Origin: Elymus sibiricus
Taxonomy: Eukaryota > Streptophyta > Magnoliopsida > Poales > Poaceae
DNA: 64,000 nt
Direction of reading: 5' to 3'
NCBI GenBank assembly: GCA_039707655.1
Contig: CM077667.1
Coordinates: 415,009,409-415,073,408, forward strand
Numbering within the stretch: the stretch's first letter is position 1; each line of letters begins with the position of its first letter. Of this stretch, positions 1 to 11,700 are shown piece after piece. The notes under the pieces were generated by a model. It did no database searches. It was given only the letters and a program-made list of their open reading frames with translations, and was not told where the DNA came from. Both the position numbers and the translations under genes were made by a program.

Positions 1-150
1 ACAAGATGCTGCAACAATGTTGATACTTCAACAAGGTCGTTTGGGGGCTTTCAACCCACCGGGTTAAGCTTCAACCCTCTCGGTCAGGTTTTTCAGCCAC
101 TGTAAGGCGGGTCATGGACCCAAATGTTGACTCCGTCAACAAAGATCACT

Positions 151-410
151 AGGGGTGCAGCGAGTTTTAAAACTTACCTCCTTTTCGATCTGCAAGGCCG
201 GGTTATACCTGCCTGTAAGTAGATGCGCTTTGTCAGGGGTGCAGCGAGTTCTAAAAACTCACCCTCTGCAAAGGCCTCTTACAGCGGCGAGGCAAACCCG
301 CACATCCGCAAATCCGAGTTATACCTGCCTGTAAGTTGATGCCGCTTTGTCAGGGGTGCAGCGAGTTCTAAAACTTACCCCCTGCAAGGGCCTCTTACAG
401 CGGCGAGGTA
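151..410 (+). repeat. Direct repeats within Gypsy 3' internal region
   Basis: Three diverged copies begin with AGGGGTGCAGCGAGTT at about 151, 235 and 352, spaced 84 and 117 bp. The longer copies continue with a CCCTGCAA...GGCCTCTTACAGCGGCGAGG segment. They lie inside the retrotransposon and have no coding potential. Confidence 0.75.
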
Positions 411-1060
411 AACTCTCCCACCTGCTGTGTCTCTCTCTGGTTCGTTGCGCTCTTATCAGTTAATCTCGCCTAGAGACCCTGAGCCGTTCAAAGGAGTTGA
501 CGGTCACTCTCGTTAGAGACCCTGCACTGATACGAGTTCAAGCATCGAGTCCACCCAGAAGAACCATCATATGAATTTTTTGGAAGGCAAAGCAAGAAAC
601 ATCATACATTGCATCATACATTGCATTTCATCATACATTGCATCATATTTACATATCATGCCGGTTTGCCAAACCGGGTCAGAGCAAGATTGTGAAAGAG
701 GAAGCAAGACTATACGAGATTTTTACATCTCCGGGTTGTGCTTTTTCAAGCCGCCCTTACAACAATGCAGAATACTCTGTTTTGTTTATTTTTGCAGGTC
801 TTGTCTTATAAGATAAGCCGCCAGAACAAATAGATCTTTAATAGCCAACGTGGCTGGATCTTCATCATGGATTTCTCACATACTCGCCGGGTTGCACCGC
901 AACTACGAGCAGGGATTTCATATCAAAGACAAAGGAATTATTCCAGGATATTCATTCCGGGTTATATTACAACCACGGCCAAGGATTCATCCAACAAATT
1001 ATGATGAGTCATATTATTATCACAATAGTCCCGAGTCGCCGCAGGCAAACGACCCGGCAC

Positions 1061-1508
1061 TTGGGGGCTACATTATTCAAATCAAGTTTATATCAAGTAT
1101 GCAAAGTCCCATGTCGCTGCAAGCATGCACCATGGCACTTGGGGGCTAATGCAAGCTGGTTTTCAAATCATTACATTGTCAGCAAGACCCGGTTATCTCA
1201 AGGAGATGAGCAAGCCTTTCAATATTTTTCTAAGTCCCAAGTCGCCGCAGGCGTGCGACCCGGCACTTGGGGGCTACAGTATTCAGTTGTTCAAAACAGA
1301 TAATAAGGTACAAATTGAAGACCCGGCGCATCACATATTGATGAGCCGGCCCTTGGGGGCTACACCAGCTGAAGCTTTATAAAGTATAAGACAGTTATAA
1401 GTCCCAGGCTGCTGCAGGCAAGACAACCTGGTACTTGGGGGCTACACAATCAAAGATATTATTGCAAAGCGCCAAGTCATCATGGATCAACTTGGAGCTT
1501 GGGGGCTA
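1061..1508 (+). repeat. Dispersed PPT-like decamer array
   Basis: The decamer TTGGGGGCTA occurs at 1061, 1139, 1268, 1353, 1435 and 1499. It is usually preceded by a block resembling GACCCGGCAC and GTCGCCGCAGGC. The genuine polypurine tract next to the LTR (1763-1772) is a one-base variant, so the array looks like repeated duplication of PPT-containing sequence. Confidence 0.8.
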
Positions 1509-1773
1509 CAGGTAATATGAATATATCAAAAAATTGGAGAAGTTTTCAAGATGTTAATTTCAGCGGGAGTTCAGTTATTTGACCCGGCGTCACCAACAAT
1601 CATGACCCGGCACCATCAATGATTATAACCCGGCGGAGGAGACCCGCCAAGAAAATTGAAGGCCGACTCAACGGCATATGGGTATTGTATTCCCAATATT
1701 TTGTTTCAAAGGACATATACCTGCAAGACGATGGAGCTTACCATGAATAAATTCAAGCTAACCTGGGGGCTAA

Positions 1774-2656
1774 TGACGGGGATATTACCCCGCGATATGA
1801 CCCGGCAGACATGCTGACCCGGCAAACAGTACTGACCCGGAGAACAGTACTGACCCGACGGACATGCTGACCCGGCAAACAGTACAGACTTGGTTACAGT
1901 TCTAACCCGGCAGACAACGGTAACCCGGCAGCTACAGTGTCAGGGGTGTAACCCGGCAGCTACAGTGTCAGGGGTGTAACCCGGCAGCTACAGTGTCAGG
2001 GTGTAACCCGGCAGCTACAGTGTCAGGGATGGTAACCCGGCTACAGTGTCAGGATGGTAACCCGGCTACAGTGTCGGGAGGCTAACCCGGCTACAGTGTC
2101 AGGAGGATAACCCGGATGCTACAGTGCCAGGAGATGAACAGTGTTATCAGACAGTCACGGAGACGAGTCTCTGAAGATAAGCCCTGGTTGTAACCCGCCC
2201 GGTGTAAGCCGCCCGGGACGGGTTACAAGCCCAGGACTCGGAAGCCCATGAAGAGAAGCCCGCGATGGGAAGTCATCAATCCGACTTAGACTCTACATGT
2301 AAACCGCCCCTTCAGCCTTTATAAGGAGGGGCGGGTCACCCCAAGAGGGTCAGGTTAGACGTCTCATAGACAGGTCTCATAGACAGGTCTCATAGACAGG
2401 TCAGAAAGATAGTCAGATTAGAGGGTCTCGAGATTAGAGGTGCTGACTCTGCACCCTTGTAACCGAGATCGTCATCGTCATCAATATAAGACACAAAGCA
2501 GGACGTAGGCTTTTTCCTCCATCGGAGGGGCCGAACCTGGGTAAAAACTCCGCGTCTCTCGTCCCGCTCAACCCCTCTCAAGCTACCAGTTACGTGCGAT
2601 GACCCCACACCTTAAAGTCCGTTAACCCGGACATCTGCCGTGACAAATCCACGACA
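1774..2656 (+). mobile_element. 3' LTR of Gypsy-type element (883 bp)
   Basis: The LTR starts TGACGGGGATAT right after the polypurine tract and ends CCACGACA, giving imperfect inverted ends of the TG...CA form. At 2657-2661 (GGTAG) the sequence passes abruptly into the gag-protease coding of a minus-strand Copia element, which places the 3' end at 2656. The other LTR and the matching 5-bp target copy lie left of the window. The interior carries a CCCGGC-rich minisatellite. The insertion is younger than the Copia element it splits. Confidence 0.8.
1903..2131 (+). repeat. Minisatellite in Gypsy LTR, about 25-28 bp unit
   Basis: About eight tandem units begin TAACCCGGC and contain CTACAGTGTCAGG. 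Units shorten from 28 to 25 bp toward the 3' side. A related array with a TGACCCGGCAAACAGTAC-like unit lies just upstream at about 1799-1884. Both are inside the LTR. Confidence 0.85.
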
Positions 2657-2661
2657 GGTAG

Positions 2662-3698
2662 TGTGCCGACGGCGATCACATTGACCTTGGAACCATTCCC
2701 GACGCGCATCGTCACCTCATCCTTCGCCAGTCTCCGCTTATTCCGCAGCTCCTGTTTTGAGTTACAGATGTGAGCAACCGCACCGGTATCAAATACCCAG
2801 GAGCTACTACGAGCGCTGGTAAGTACACATCAATAACATGTATATCATATATACCTTTGACGTTGCCGGCCTTCTTATCCGCTAAGTACTTGGGGCAGTT
2901 CCGCTTCCAGTGACCGGTTCCCTTGCAATAAAAGCACTCAGTGTCAGGCTTGGGTCCATTCTTGGGCTTCTTCCCGGCAACTGATTTACCGGGCGCGGCA
3001 ACTGCTTTGCCTTCCTTCTTGAAGTTCTTCTTACCCTTGCCTTTCTTGAAACTGGTGGTCTTATTCACCATCAACACTTGATGTTCCTTTTTGATCTCCA
3101 CCTCCGCTGATTTCAGCATCGAATATAACTCAGGAATGGACTTCTCCATCCCTTGCATATTGAAGTTCATCACAAAGCTCTTTTAGCTAGGTGGAAGCGA
3201 CCGGAGGATTCTGTCAATAACCGAGTCATCCGGAAGATTAACTCCCAGCTGAGACAAGCGGTTGTGCAACCCAGACATTTTGAGTATGTGCTCGCTGACA
3301 GAACTATTTTCCTCCATCTTACAACTGAAGAACTTGTCGGAGACTTCATATCTCTCGACCCGTGCATGAGCTTGGAAAACCATTCTCAGCTCTTGGAACA
3401 TCTCATATGCTCTGTGTTGCTCAAAACGCTTTTGGAGCCCCGGTTCTAAGCTATAAAGCATGCCGCACTGAACCAAGGAGTAATCATCACTACGCGACTG
3501 TCAGGCGTTCATAACGTCTTGAGTTGCTGGGAAAATGGGTGCGTCACCTAGCGGTGCATCAAGTACATATGCTTTCTTGGAAGCTATGAGGATGATCCTC
3601 AAGTTACGAACCCAGTCCGTATAGTTGCTTCCATCGTCTTTCAGCTTGGTTTTCTCTAGGAACGCGTTGAAGTTGAGGGCAACATTAGCGTGGGCCAT
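2662..3698 (-). pseudogene. Copia (Angela/WIS/BARE type) gag, broken and interrupted
   Basis: Read on the minus strand from an ATG at 3698, this matches the gag N-terminus of the second Copia element in the window (63962 leftward). It contains a CCHC zinc knuckle with residues CFYCKGTGHWKRNC. Two in-frame stops are visible: a TGA at 3498-3500, where the sister copy has Trp, and a TAA at 3180-3182, where it has Tyr. A frameshift follows the zinc knuckle just before the protease region. Coding similarity ends at about 2662, where the Gypsy element has inserted. Gag would form the virus-like particle; this copy cannot encode it. Confidence 0.9.
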
Positions 3699-4962
3699 TG
3701 GATCTACAAGATAGATTGTAAAGACAATTTTAGACTAAGTTCATGATAATTAAGTTCATCTAATCAAATTATTTAATGAACTCCCACTCAGATAGACATC
3801 CCTCTAGTCATCTAAGTGATACATGATCCATATCGACTAGGCCGTGTCCGATCATCACGTGAGACGGACTAGTCATCAATGGTGAACATCTCCATGTTGA
3901 TCGCATCTACTATACGACTCATGTTCGACCTTTCGGTCTCTCGTGTTCCGAGGCCATGTCTATACATGCTAGGCTCGTCAAGTCAACCTAAGTGTTTCGC
4001 GTGTGTAAATCTGGCTTACACCCGTTGTATGCGAACATTAGAATCTATCACACCCGATCATCACGTGGTGCTTCGAAACAACGATCCTTCGCAATGGTGC
4101 ACACTTAGGGGGAACACATTTCTTGAAATTTTAGTGAGGGATCATCTTATTTATGCTACCGTCGTTCTAAGCAAATAAGATGTAAAAACATGATAAACAT
4201 CACATGCAAATCATAAAGTGACATGATATGGCCAATATCATCTTGCGCCTTTGATCTCCATCTTCGGGGCGCGGCATGATCACCATCGTCACCGGCACGA
4301 CACCATGATCTCCATCATCGTGTCTTCATGAAGTTGTCTCGCCAACTATTACTTCTATTACTATGGCTAATGGTTAGAAATAAAGTAAAGTAATTACATG
4401 GCGTTTTTGATTGACACGCAGGTCATACAATAAATTAAGACAACTCCTATGGCTCCTGCCGGTTGTCATACCCATCGACATGCAAGTCGTGATTCCTATT
4501 ACAAGAACATGATCAATCTCATACATCACATATATTTCATCACATCCTTTTGGCCATATCACATCACATAGCATACCCTGCAAAAATAAGTTATACGTCC
4601 TCTAATTGTTATTGCAAGTTTTACGTGGCTGCTATGGGTTTCTAGCAAGAACGTTTCTTACCTACGCAGAAGCCACAACGGTGATATGCCAATTTCTATT
4701 TACCCTTCATAAGGACCCTCTTCATCGAATCCGATCCAACTAAAGTGGGAGAGACAGACACCCGCTAGCCACCTTATGCAACAAGTGCAAGTCAGGCGGT
4801 GGAACCAGTCTCACATAAGCGTACGTGTAAAGTCGGTCTGGGCCGCGTCATCCCACAATGCTGCCGAATCAAGATAGGACTAGTAACGGCAAGCAAATTG
4901 ACCAAATCATCGCCCACAACTACTTGTGTTCTACCCGTGCATAGAATCTACGCATAAACCTG
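3699..4962 (-). other. Untranslated leader of the Copia element
   Basis: This is the roughly 1.26-kb stretch between the primer binding site and the gag start of the minus-strand Copia element. No ORF is supported. Long leaders are usual for BARE/Angela/WIS elements. Confidence 0.75.
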
Positions 4963-4974
4963 GCTCTGATACCA
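4963..4974 (-). promoter_or_regulatory. Primer binding site, initiator tRNA-Met type
   Basis: The minus strand reads TGGTATCAGAGC one base after the LTR end. This is the usual Copia primer binding site complementary to the 3' end of initiator tRNA-Met, and it fixes the element's orientation. Confidence 0.9.
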
Positions 4975-4975
4975 C

Positions 4976-6718
4976 TGTTGGGGAACGTAGTAATAATTCA
5001 AAATTTTCCTATGTGTCACCAAGATCAATCTAGGAGATGCTAGCAACGAGAGAGAGGGAGTGCATCTTCATACCCTTGAAGATCGCTAAGCGGAAGCGTT
5101 GCAATGGACGCGGTTGATGGAGTCGTACTCGTGGCGATTCAAATCGCGGAAGATCCGATCCAAGCGCCGAACGGACGGCGCCTCCGCGTTCAACACACGT
5201 ACAGCCCGGGGACGTCTCCTCCTTCTTGATCCAGGAAGGGGGGAGGAGAAGTTGAGGGAGAGCTCCGGCAGCACGACGGCGTGGTGGCGGTGGAGCTCGT
5301 GGTTCTCCGGCAGAGCTTCGCTAAGCACTACGGAGGAGGAGGAGGTGTAGGAGGGGGAAGGGCTGCGCCAGGGGCAAGGGATGTAGCTCCCATGCGCCTC
5401 CCCACTATATATAGGGATGGAGGGGGCTGGTTTCTTGCCCTCCAAGTCCATTGGGGCGTTGGCAAAGGTGGGAGGAAAGAAATCCCATCCTTTCCCTTCC
5501 CCACCGATTGTTATCCCCCCTTTTTAGGGATCTTGATCTTATCCCTTCGGGATATGATCTTATTCCTTCTAAGGGGGGATCTTGGTGCGCCTTGACCAGG
5601 GGTGTGGGGCCTTGCCCCCACTACCCACGTTCATGTGGGTCCCCCCATGCAGGTGGGCCCCACTCCGGAACCTTCTAGAACCTTCCCGGTACAATACCGA
5701 AAAATCCCGAACATTTTCCGGTGGCCAAAATAGGACTTCCCATATATAAATCTTTACCTCCGGACCATTCCAGAACTCCTCGTGACGTCCGGGATCTCAT
5801 CCGAGACTCCAAACAACTTTCGGTAACCACATACAATTCCCATTACAACTCTAGCGTCACTGAACCTTAAGTGTGTAGACCCTACGGGTTCGGGAACCAT
5901 GCAGACATGACCGAGACACCTCTCCGGCCAATAACCAATAGCGGGATCTGGATACCCATATTGGCTCCCACATGTTCCACGATGATCTCATCAGATGAAC
6001 CACGATGTCGGGGATTCAATTAATCCCGTATACAATTCCCTTTGTCCATCGGTATGTTACTTGCCCGAGATTCGATCGTCGGTATCCCTATACCTTGTTC
6101 AATCTCGTTACCGGCAAGTCTCTTTACTCATTCCGTAACACATGATCCTGTGACTAACTCCTTAGTCACATTGAGCTCATTATGATGATGTATTACCGAG
6201 TGGGCCCAGAGATACCTCTCCGTCACACGGAGTGACAAATCCCAGTCTCGATTCGTGCCAACCCAACAGACACTTTTGGAGATACCTGTAGTGCACCTTT
6301 ATAGTCACCCAGTTACGTTGTGACGTTTGATACACCCAAAGTATTCCTACGGTATCCGGGAGTTGCACAATCTCATGGTCTAAGGAAATGATACTTGACA
6401 TTAGAAAAGCTCTAGCAGACGAACTACACGATCTTGTGCTATGCTTAGGATTGGGTCTTGTCCATCACATCATTCTCCTAATGATGTGATCGCGTTATCA
6501 ACGACATCCAATGTCCATGGTCAGGAAACCATGACCATCTATTGATCAACGAGCTAGTCAACTAGAGGCTCACTAGGGACATGGTGTGGTATATGTATTC
6601 ACACATGTATTACGGTTTCCGGTTAATACAATTATAGCATGAACAATAGACAATTATCATGAACAAGGAACTATAATAATAACCATTTTATTATTGCCTC
6701 TAGGGCATATTTCCAACA
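4976..6718 (-). mobile_element. 5' LTR of Angela/WIS/BARE-type Copia element (1,743 bp)
   Basis: On the minus strand the LTR starts TGTTGGAAATATGCCC and ends CGTTCCCCAACA, the diagnostic termini of this Triticeae Copia group, with inverted ends TGTT...AACA. It abuts the primer binding site at its 3' end. The base block CAGAC at 6719-6723 is the likely target duplication; its partner lies outside the window. The insertion interrupts the LTR of a miniature element on its right. Confidence 0.92.
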
Positions 6719-7977
6719 CAGACCGGCGCCTATCACTCGCCCAATATTAAGGCCAGTTTGTTGCTCGGCCGTGTATGCGTCTGCTATTTAAGCAGCCGGA
6801 GTGTAGTGCCGTGAGTGAGGAGAGCTTGAGTAGAGATGTAGTCATGTGTGTGTGTGTGTTCTCAGTCGTGGTATGTACCACCAAGCTGAGTTTGTGTTCG
6901 AAAGGGAAAAGAAGCGCCGTTTGTGCGGCGAGGCGTTTGTCATCGAAAATTCTTGTGTCCAGTGTGTTTCTCTTCTTCTCCCGCCTCCGTGTGTCGAGTG
7001 TGTGTGTGAGTGATTCATCCGGCGATCATGTCGTCGGAGGCTACTCGGCGTTCGTTGCCGGACCGGGTTTGTCCCAACATTTGGTATCAGAGCTTGGTTA
7101 TGTTAGGGGTCGTTTCCCTTGTCGGAGGCGTGCCGGCGGTGGCAGTGTTCGCCGGCGGCTGCACGATGAAGCTCCGGGTCGTGTGTCGGCCTAGGAAGGT
7201 GTGCGGCGCTGTGGCCATCATGGTGGATGCGGAGGCAGCACGTCGCGAGTCCGTGGCAAGCGTGGAGGCCACGGAGGCGCTGCGTGGTGACACAGAGGCC
7301 GTAGAGGCACGACGCGGTGTGGCAGCATGGAGGCACTGCACGGCGGCGGTGGAGGCCGTAGCGGCGGCCATGGCGAGAACGGAGACGGGAGCTGCGACAA
7401 TTCCGACGACGACAAGTTAAGATTAGAAGGAAAATGTTAGTAGTAATCTTGACATGTATAGGTTGTTAGCTGCATGCATCAGTCTGTTAATGCGGGCGTG
7501 CTAGTAGTTAGTGGCCGGCCGGTGGCATCGTGGTTGTTGGTGTGTGTACCGGCCAAGTAGTAGACATGCATGGATAAAGTTTGTTAGTCATGGATAGACT
7601 CTAGGCTGATTAGGTAGTGCGCGAGTGGCACAATATTAAGGCCAATTTGTTGCTCGGTCGTGTGTGCGTCTGATATTTAAGCAGCGGGAGTGTAGTGCCG
7701 TGGGTGAGGAGAGCTTGAGTAGAGATGTAGTCGCGTGTGTGCGTGTGTGTTCTCAGTCATGGTATGTGCCACCAAGCCGAGTTTGTGTTCGAAAGGAAAA
7801 AAGATGCGCTGTTCGTGCGGTGAGGCGTTTGTCGCCGGAAATTCTTGTGTCCAGTGTGTTTTTCTTCTTCTCCCACCTCCGTGTGTCGTGTGTGTGTGTG
7901 TGTGAGAGAGGTTCATCCGGCGATCGTGTCGCCGGAGGCTACTCGGCGTTCGTCGCCGGACCGGGTTTGTCCCAACA
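6719..7977 (+). mobile_element. Miniature (TRIM-like) LTR retrotransposon, 5' LTR split
   Basis: A partial 5' LTR (6719-7079) is highly similar to the 3' LTR (7435-7977) from the AATATTAAGGCC block onward. Both end GGGTTTGTCCCAACA. Between them lie a two-base spacer, a primer binding site TGGTATCAGAGC (7082-7093) and about 355 bp of internal DNA ending in a purine tract GATTAGAAGGAAAA. No gag or pol fits, so the element is non-autonomous. An Angela-type Copia insertion removed the first part of the 5' LTR from this window. A GC-rich plus-strand frame (7010-7420) crosses the LTR boundary and is probably not a protein. Confidence 0.85.
7435..7977 (+). mobile_element. 3' LTR of TRIM-like element (543 bp)
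   Basis: It starts TGTTAGTAGTAATC and ends GTCCCAACA (TGTT/AACA ends). A TATTTAAG motif at about 7673 may be the TATA element of the LTR promoter. The following bases ACGCT (7978-7982) are the candidate target duplication. Confidence 0.85.
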
Positions 7978-9224
7978 ACGCTATTATTATATTATCATTT
8001 TATTTATCATTTGTAAAAGTTCTATATAAAAGTGTGCTATGATATTGTATCATAATGTGATACATAACTCCCTTTCACATGGTTAATGTAGTGTCACATC
8101 ATATTTTCACTTATATGGCAATGCTAATGATACTTTCATTGATAATCACATATTTATAGTGCCCAACATGCGGTGCTAGCCTCACTGAAGATTTGGCAAT
8201 CCTCCTTAAGGATAGAAGCACATATTAGGTTGGCCCCGACATGTGACTAATATCATACATGCAAGTGTTACATGTCGAAAACAAGGTGGACATCACAACA
8301 AATACCATACAAGATGAGATGAGATACAAGATTTAACTTGGCTCACACTCGTCACAACATAGAGATGGTAACAACATAAGTATCATGATTCACCAATACA
8401 TAACAATCATCATACAATAAGACAGGATCCGAGTATGGATAAGAAGCAAATCTGGTCTAAAAGATCCCAAACAAAGAAAGTAATGTCCACCCGCCTAATC
8501 CTAGGCTGCCAACCGAGTACCAACCCTATGACCGTCGTTGAAGAAGAAGAACTCCAAATAGAACAACGCATCGCTCTCACGTTAGAGCATCGTTTTACCT
8601 GTACCTGCACTTGTTGTTGGTGTGGTATCCGTTAGTCATTGAGACCCAACAATAACATTACCAAGGATATCAATACTAACAATACTTAATGAGTTGAATA
8701 TGGTTAAGTGGTGAGGTTGCAACAAGCACTAAGCATTTATAAATCATCTAGTTCTACGAGTACTAGAACAAGAAGAGTAATTCCTACACATAAGGGACGC
8801 AACTAGTATGATCAAGAAGTGATCCTGGACACCTACTTACGAGTCATTCATAACCCCACCGTGTCCTTTCCTTGATCCCAATCTCACAAGAAGAGACAAT
8901 CAGTCAATCACGGTACACACACGGTTAGGAAGTTTTAGTTAATTTAGTTTGAAGATCTCTACTACTGTATGTTATAAATTTCCAAGTCGCCACGTAATCG
9001 CGGGCACGAGTTTTCGAAAGATCCCTGCAGGTGTGCTTCAACTCGTCCATTATAATTTTTCATACGCATACGTTGGAAACCTCAACAACGTGATAGTACG
9101 GTGTAACAAGTCCCTCATGTAAGGTAAAACTAGTCCAAAAAGACCGCCCACTGTGTCGACCCCGCTTCAAAGCGGCGCGCACTCATCCCTGGACGCAACC
9201 GGATGAGTAGGGTGTACGAATACT
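7978..9224. other. Unassigned, probably degenerate LTR-retrotransposon sequence
   Basis: AT-rich DNA without a convincing gene. The part from about 8400 to 9200 resembles LTR sequence in style, but I could not find both ends or a primer binding site, so the class is left open. The short frames at 8410-8635 on both strands overlap each other and show no domain. Confidence 0.4.
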
Positions 9225-10783
9225 TGATACGTCTCCAACGTATCTATAATTTTTGATTGTTCCATGCTGATATATTATCATCCTAGGATACTTTTTAGGC
9301 ATTTGTTTACCAATTTATAATATTTTTGAGCACTAACCTATTGACCCAGTGCCCAGGGCCAGTTGCTGTTTTCTGCATGTTTTTTACTTTTCAGGTTTAC
9401 AATACCAAACGAAGTCTAATTGGCACAAAACCTTTTGGTGATTTTTTCTAGACCAAAAGAAGACCTGGAAGCCTCGGGAGGAGGCCTGGAGGCGCACGAG
9501 GGCCCCACCACAAATCACGGCACGCCCTGGGGGGCACCCTGTGGTGGCCCCTTCGTGGCTCTCCCAACGTCCCTCTCTGGCCTATAAATTCTCTAATATT
9601 CCAAAAACCCTAGCGGAGGTCCCGAAACACTTTTTACGCTGCCGCAAGTCTCTGTTCTGATGGGAGCCCATCTAGAGCTCCGTTTCGGCACCCTGCCGGA
9701 GGGGAGATCAATCACGGAGGGCCTCTTCATCAACCTTGCTGCCCTCATGATGATGTGTGAGTAGTTCACCACAGACCTACGGGTCCATAGGTAGTACCTA
9801 GATGGCAATCTCTCTCTTCTCTCTTGATCTTCAATACAATGTTCATCGCATCTTTGCCTTGATCTATCCGATGTAATCCCTTTGTATGGTGCGTTTGTTG
9901 GGATCCGATGAATTGTGATTTTATGTTCAGATTATTCATGAAAAGTATTTGAGTCAAACCTGAATACTAAGATTCTTATTTGCATGATCATTATAGCTTC
10001 GTAATGCTCTCTGATCTATTGAGATAGTTAGGCCAACTAGATTGATATTTCTTCGGTGGGAGTGGTGCGTTGTGGTAGGTTCAACCCGATGAGTTTCTAT
10101 ATCCCAGTGACAGAAGGGGACAAGACGCGTCTTTGTGTTGTTGCTACTAAGGATAACACGATGGGGTTAATTCATATTGATTGAGTTTACTTTGTCTACA
10201 TCATGTCATCGTTCTCCAAGCATTACTCTGTTTTACTTAATACTCTAGATGCATGCTGGATAGCGGTCGATGAGTGGAGTAATAATCATAGGTGCAGGCA
10301 GGAGTCGGCCTATTTGCTTATGGACGTGATGCCTATATACACATGATCATTGCCGTGAAAATTGCATAACTATTCGCTTTTCTATCAATTGCCAACAGTA
10401 ATTTGTTTACCCACCGTATGCTATTTCTATGAGAGATGCCACTAGAGAACACTACGGCCCCCGGGTCTATTCACTTATATATTTACAAATGCTACTATTA
10501 CCTTGTTGTTATTTATTTGATTTTATTTTATTTTGTAATTTAAAATTATCTACACAACTCACTTGCTTGCAAATAACGAGATCAAGGGGATTGACAACCC
10601 TCTTATCGACGTTGGGTGCAAGTTGTTTGTTCTTTTGTGTGCAGCCGCTGAAGACGGTTGAGGATTGGTATTCCTATTGGTTTGATAAACCTTGGTTTCA
10701 TAACTGAGGGAAATGCTTACACACATTGTGCTGCGATAACCCGTTCCTCTTGACGGAAAACCCAACGCAGATCACAAGTATCA
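9225..10783 (+). mobile_element. 5' LTR (1,559 bp)
   Basis: Ends and similarity to the 3' LTR at 18761 define it. The two LTRs differ by scattered substitutions and small indels, so the insertion is not very recent. Confidence 0.93.
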
Positions 10784-10794
10784 GGAAGGATTTC

Positions 10795-10812
10795 TGGCGC
10801 CGTTACCGGGGA
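10795..10812 (+). promoter_or_regulatory. Primer binding site of the 11-kb Gypsy-type element
   Basis: TGGCGCCGTTACCGGGGA lies 11 bases after the 5' LTR. It matches the usual primer binding site form of grass Gypsy elements. Confidence 0.8.
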
Positions 10813-10959
10813 ATACCATCACCAACTATCAAGTAACTTTGCACAAATTTTCATTCACTTGTTCTTCTTTTTAGTTGCTGTTATATTTAGTTTATCTCAT
10901 AAAAATCAAAAATACAAAAATATTTATCTTGCTTGTTACTAGTTTTCTTGTTTGAAGTC

Positions 10960-11700
10960 ATGGCTAGTTCTTCTTTTGTCCGTGTTACTCCCAAAAATGA
11001 TGTTGTCAACTTTAAACAAAGGGGAGGAGAAAGTTTGAAAGATCCATGGTATAGGATTTGCCACGCTCAAAATAAAGCAACTAATAAGTTATCCAACACT
11101 ACTTTGCTTCATAATTTTTATGTTGGTGTGACAACTTGGTATAGGTTTGTCCTTGACACCATTACCGGTGGGAACTTCTTAATTTGTCATACGTTGAATG
11201 CTTATAATGCAATTGAAAATCTTGTTGGAACACCACCCATTATCGTTAATGAAACCAATTTAACCTTGGAACATGTTATGCAAAGTCTTGATGCTATTGA
11301 AAAGAAAATGATCACTAGTGAACCAATTGAGGAGTTAGATAAAAAAGTTCATAATCATATCACTCAATTTGGGTCACGAGTAGGAACAACTTACAAAACT
11401 TTAAAGAAAAAGGACACTATTATTGATAAGAGGGTAGAACAAGGTTTGAATAGAATTGATAAAATGGAGAAGGTCATTGACAAAGTGGGTTCCGCCTTCA
11501 CACCATCTAAGACTAATGCTAGTACCTCACGAGACAAAAGCCCCAAGTTCATATACATTCCTAAGAGCATCAGTACACCTCCTTCCAAAAGAAACGAAGA
11601 TCTCAAAATGATTAGTGTTCATCCCAATTTTGTGAACTTGATAAAGGATCCTATTTTCAAGCCTCCCATTGTTCCTATTAATCATAGTTGTGTTATTTAG
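10960..11700 (+). CDS. Gag-like ORF of non-autonomous Gypsy-type element
   Basis: An open frame follows the primer binding site, with a likely start at ATG 10960 (an upstream in-frame ATG is at 10933). The first half holds residues resembling a grass Gypsy gag N-terminal domain, including ESLKDPWYRI and LHNFYVGVTTWYR. The second half is charged and predicted to be helical (about residues 100-170), then Ser/Lys-rich. No CCHC knuckle or protease motif follows, and after 11700 only non-coding DNA remains until the 3' LTR. It could supply a particle-forming or packaging function, but it is a truncated gag. The frame has no stop, which suggests recent constraint or youth. Confidence 0.7.
   Translation: MASSSFVRVTPKNDVVNFKQRGGESLKDPWYRICHAQNKATNKLSNTTLLHNFYVGVTTWYRFVLDTITGGNFLICHTLNAYNAIENLVGTPPIIVNETNLTLEHVMQSLDAIEKKMITSEPIEELDKKVHNHITQFGSRVGTTYKTLKKKDTIIDKRVEQGLNRIDKMEKVIDKVGSAFTPSKTNASTSRDKSPKFIYIPKSISTPPSKRNEDLKMISVHPNFVNLIKDPIFKPPIVPINHSCVI

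Larger units (their letters stand above)
1..1773 (+). mobile_element. 3' internal region of a Gypsy-type LTR retrotransposon, non-coding
   Basis: This stretch runs directly into an LTR that starts at 1774, so it is the part between pol and the 3' LTR; pol lies left of the window. No ORF here resembles gag or pol, and the short plus-strand frames look fortuitous. It contains a direct-repeat block (151-410) and a decamer TTGGGGGCTA repeated six times before a final copy, CTGGGGGCTA (1763-1772), that sits against the LTR and acts as the polypurine tract. The plus orientation follows from that PPT-LTR order. The family name is not assigned. Confidence 0.8.

Noticed and set aside
2390..2608. Minus-strand ORF of 72 codons
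   Set aside because: Lies inside the Gypsy LTR and has no recognised domain.
7010..7420. Protein-coding gene in the TRIM-like element
   Set aside because: The frame starts in the LTR, runs through the primer binding site and shows no domain.
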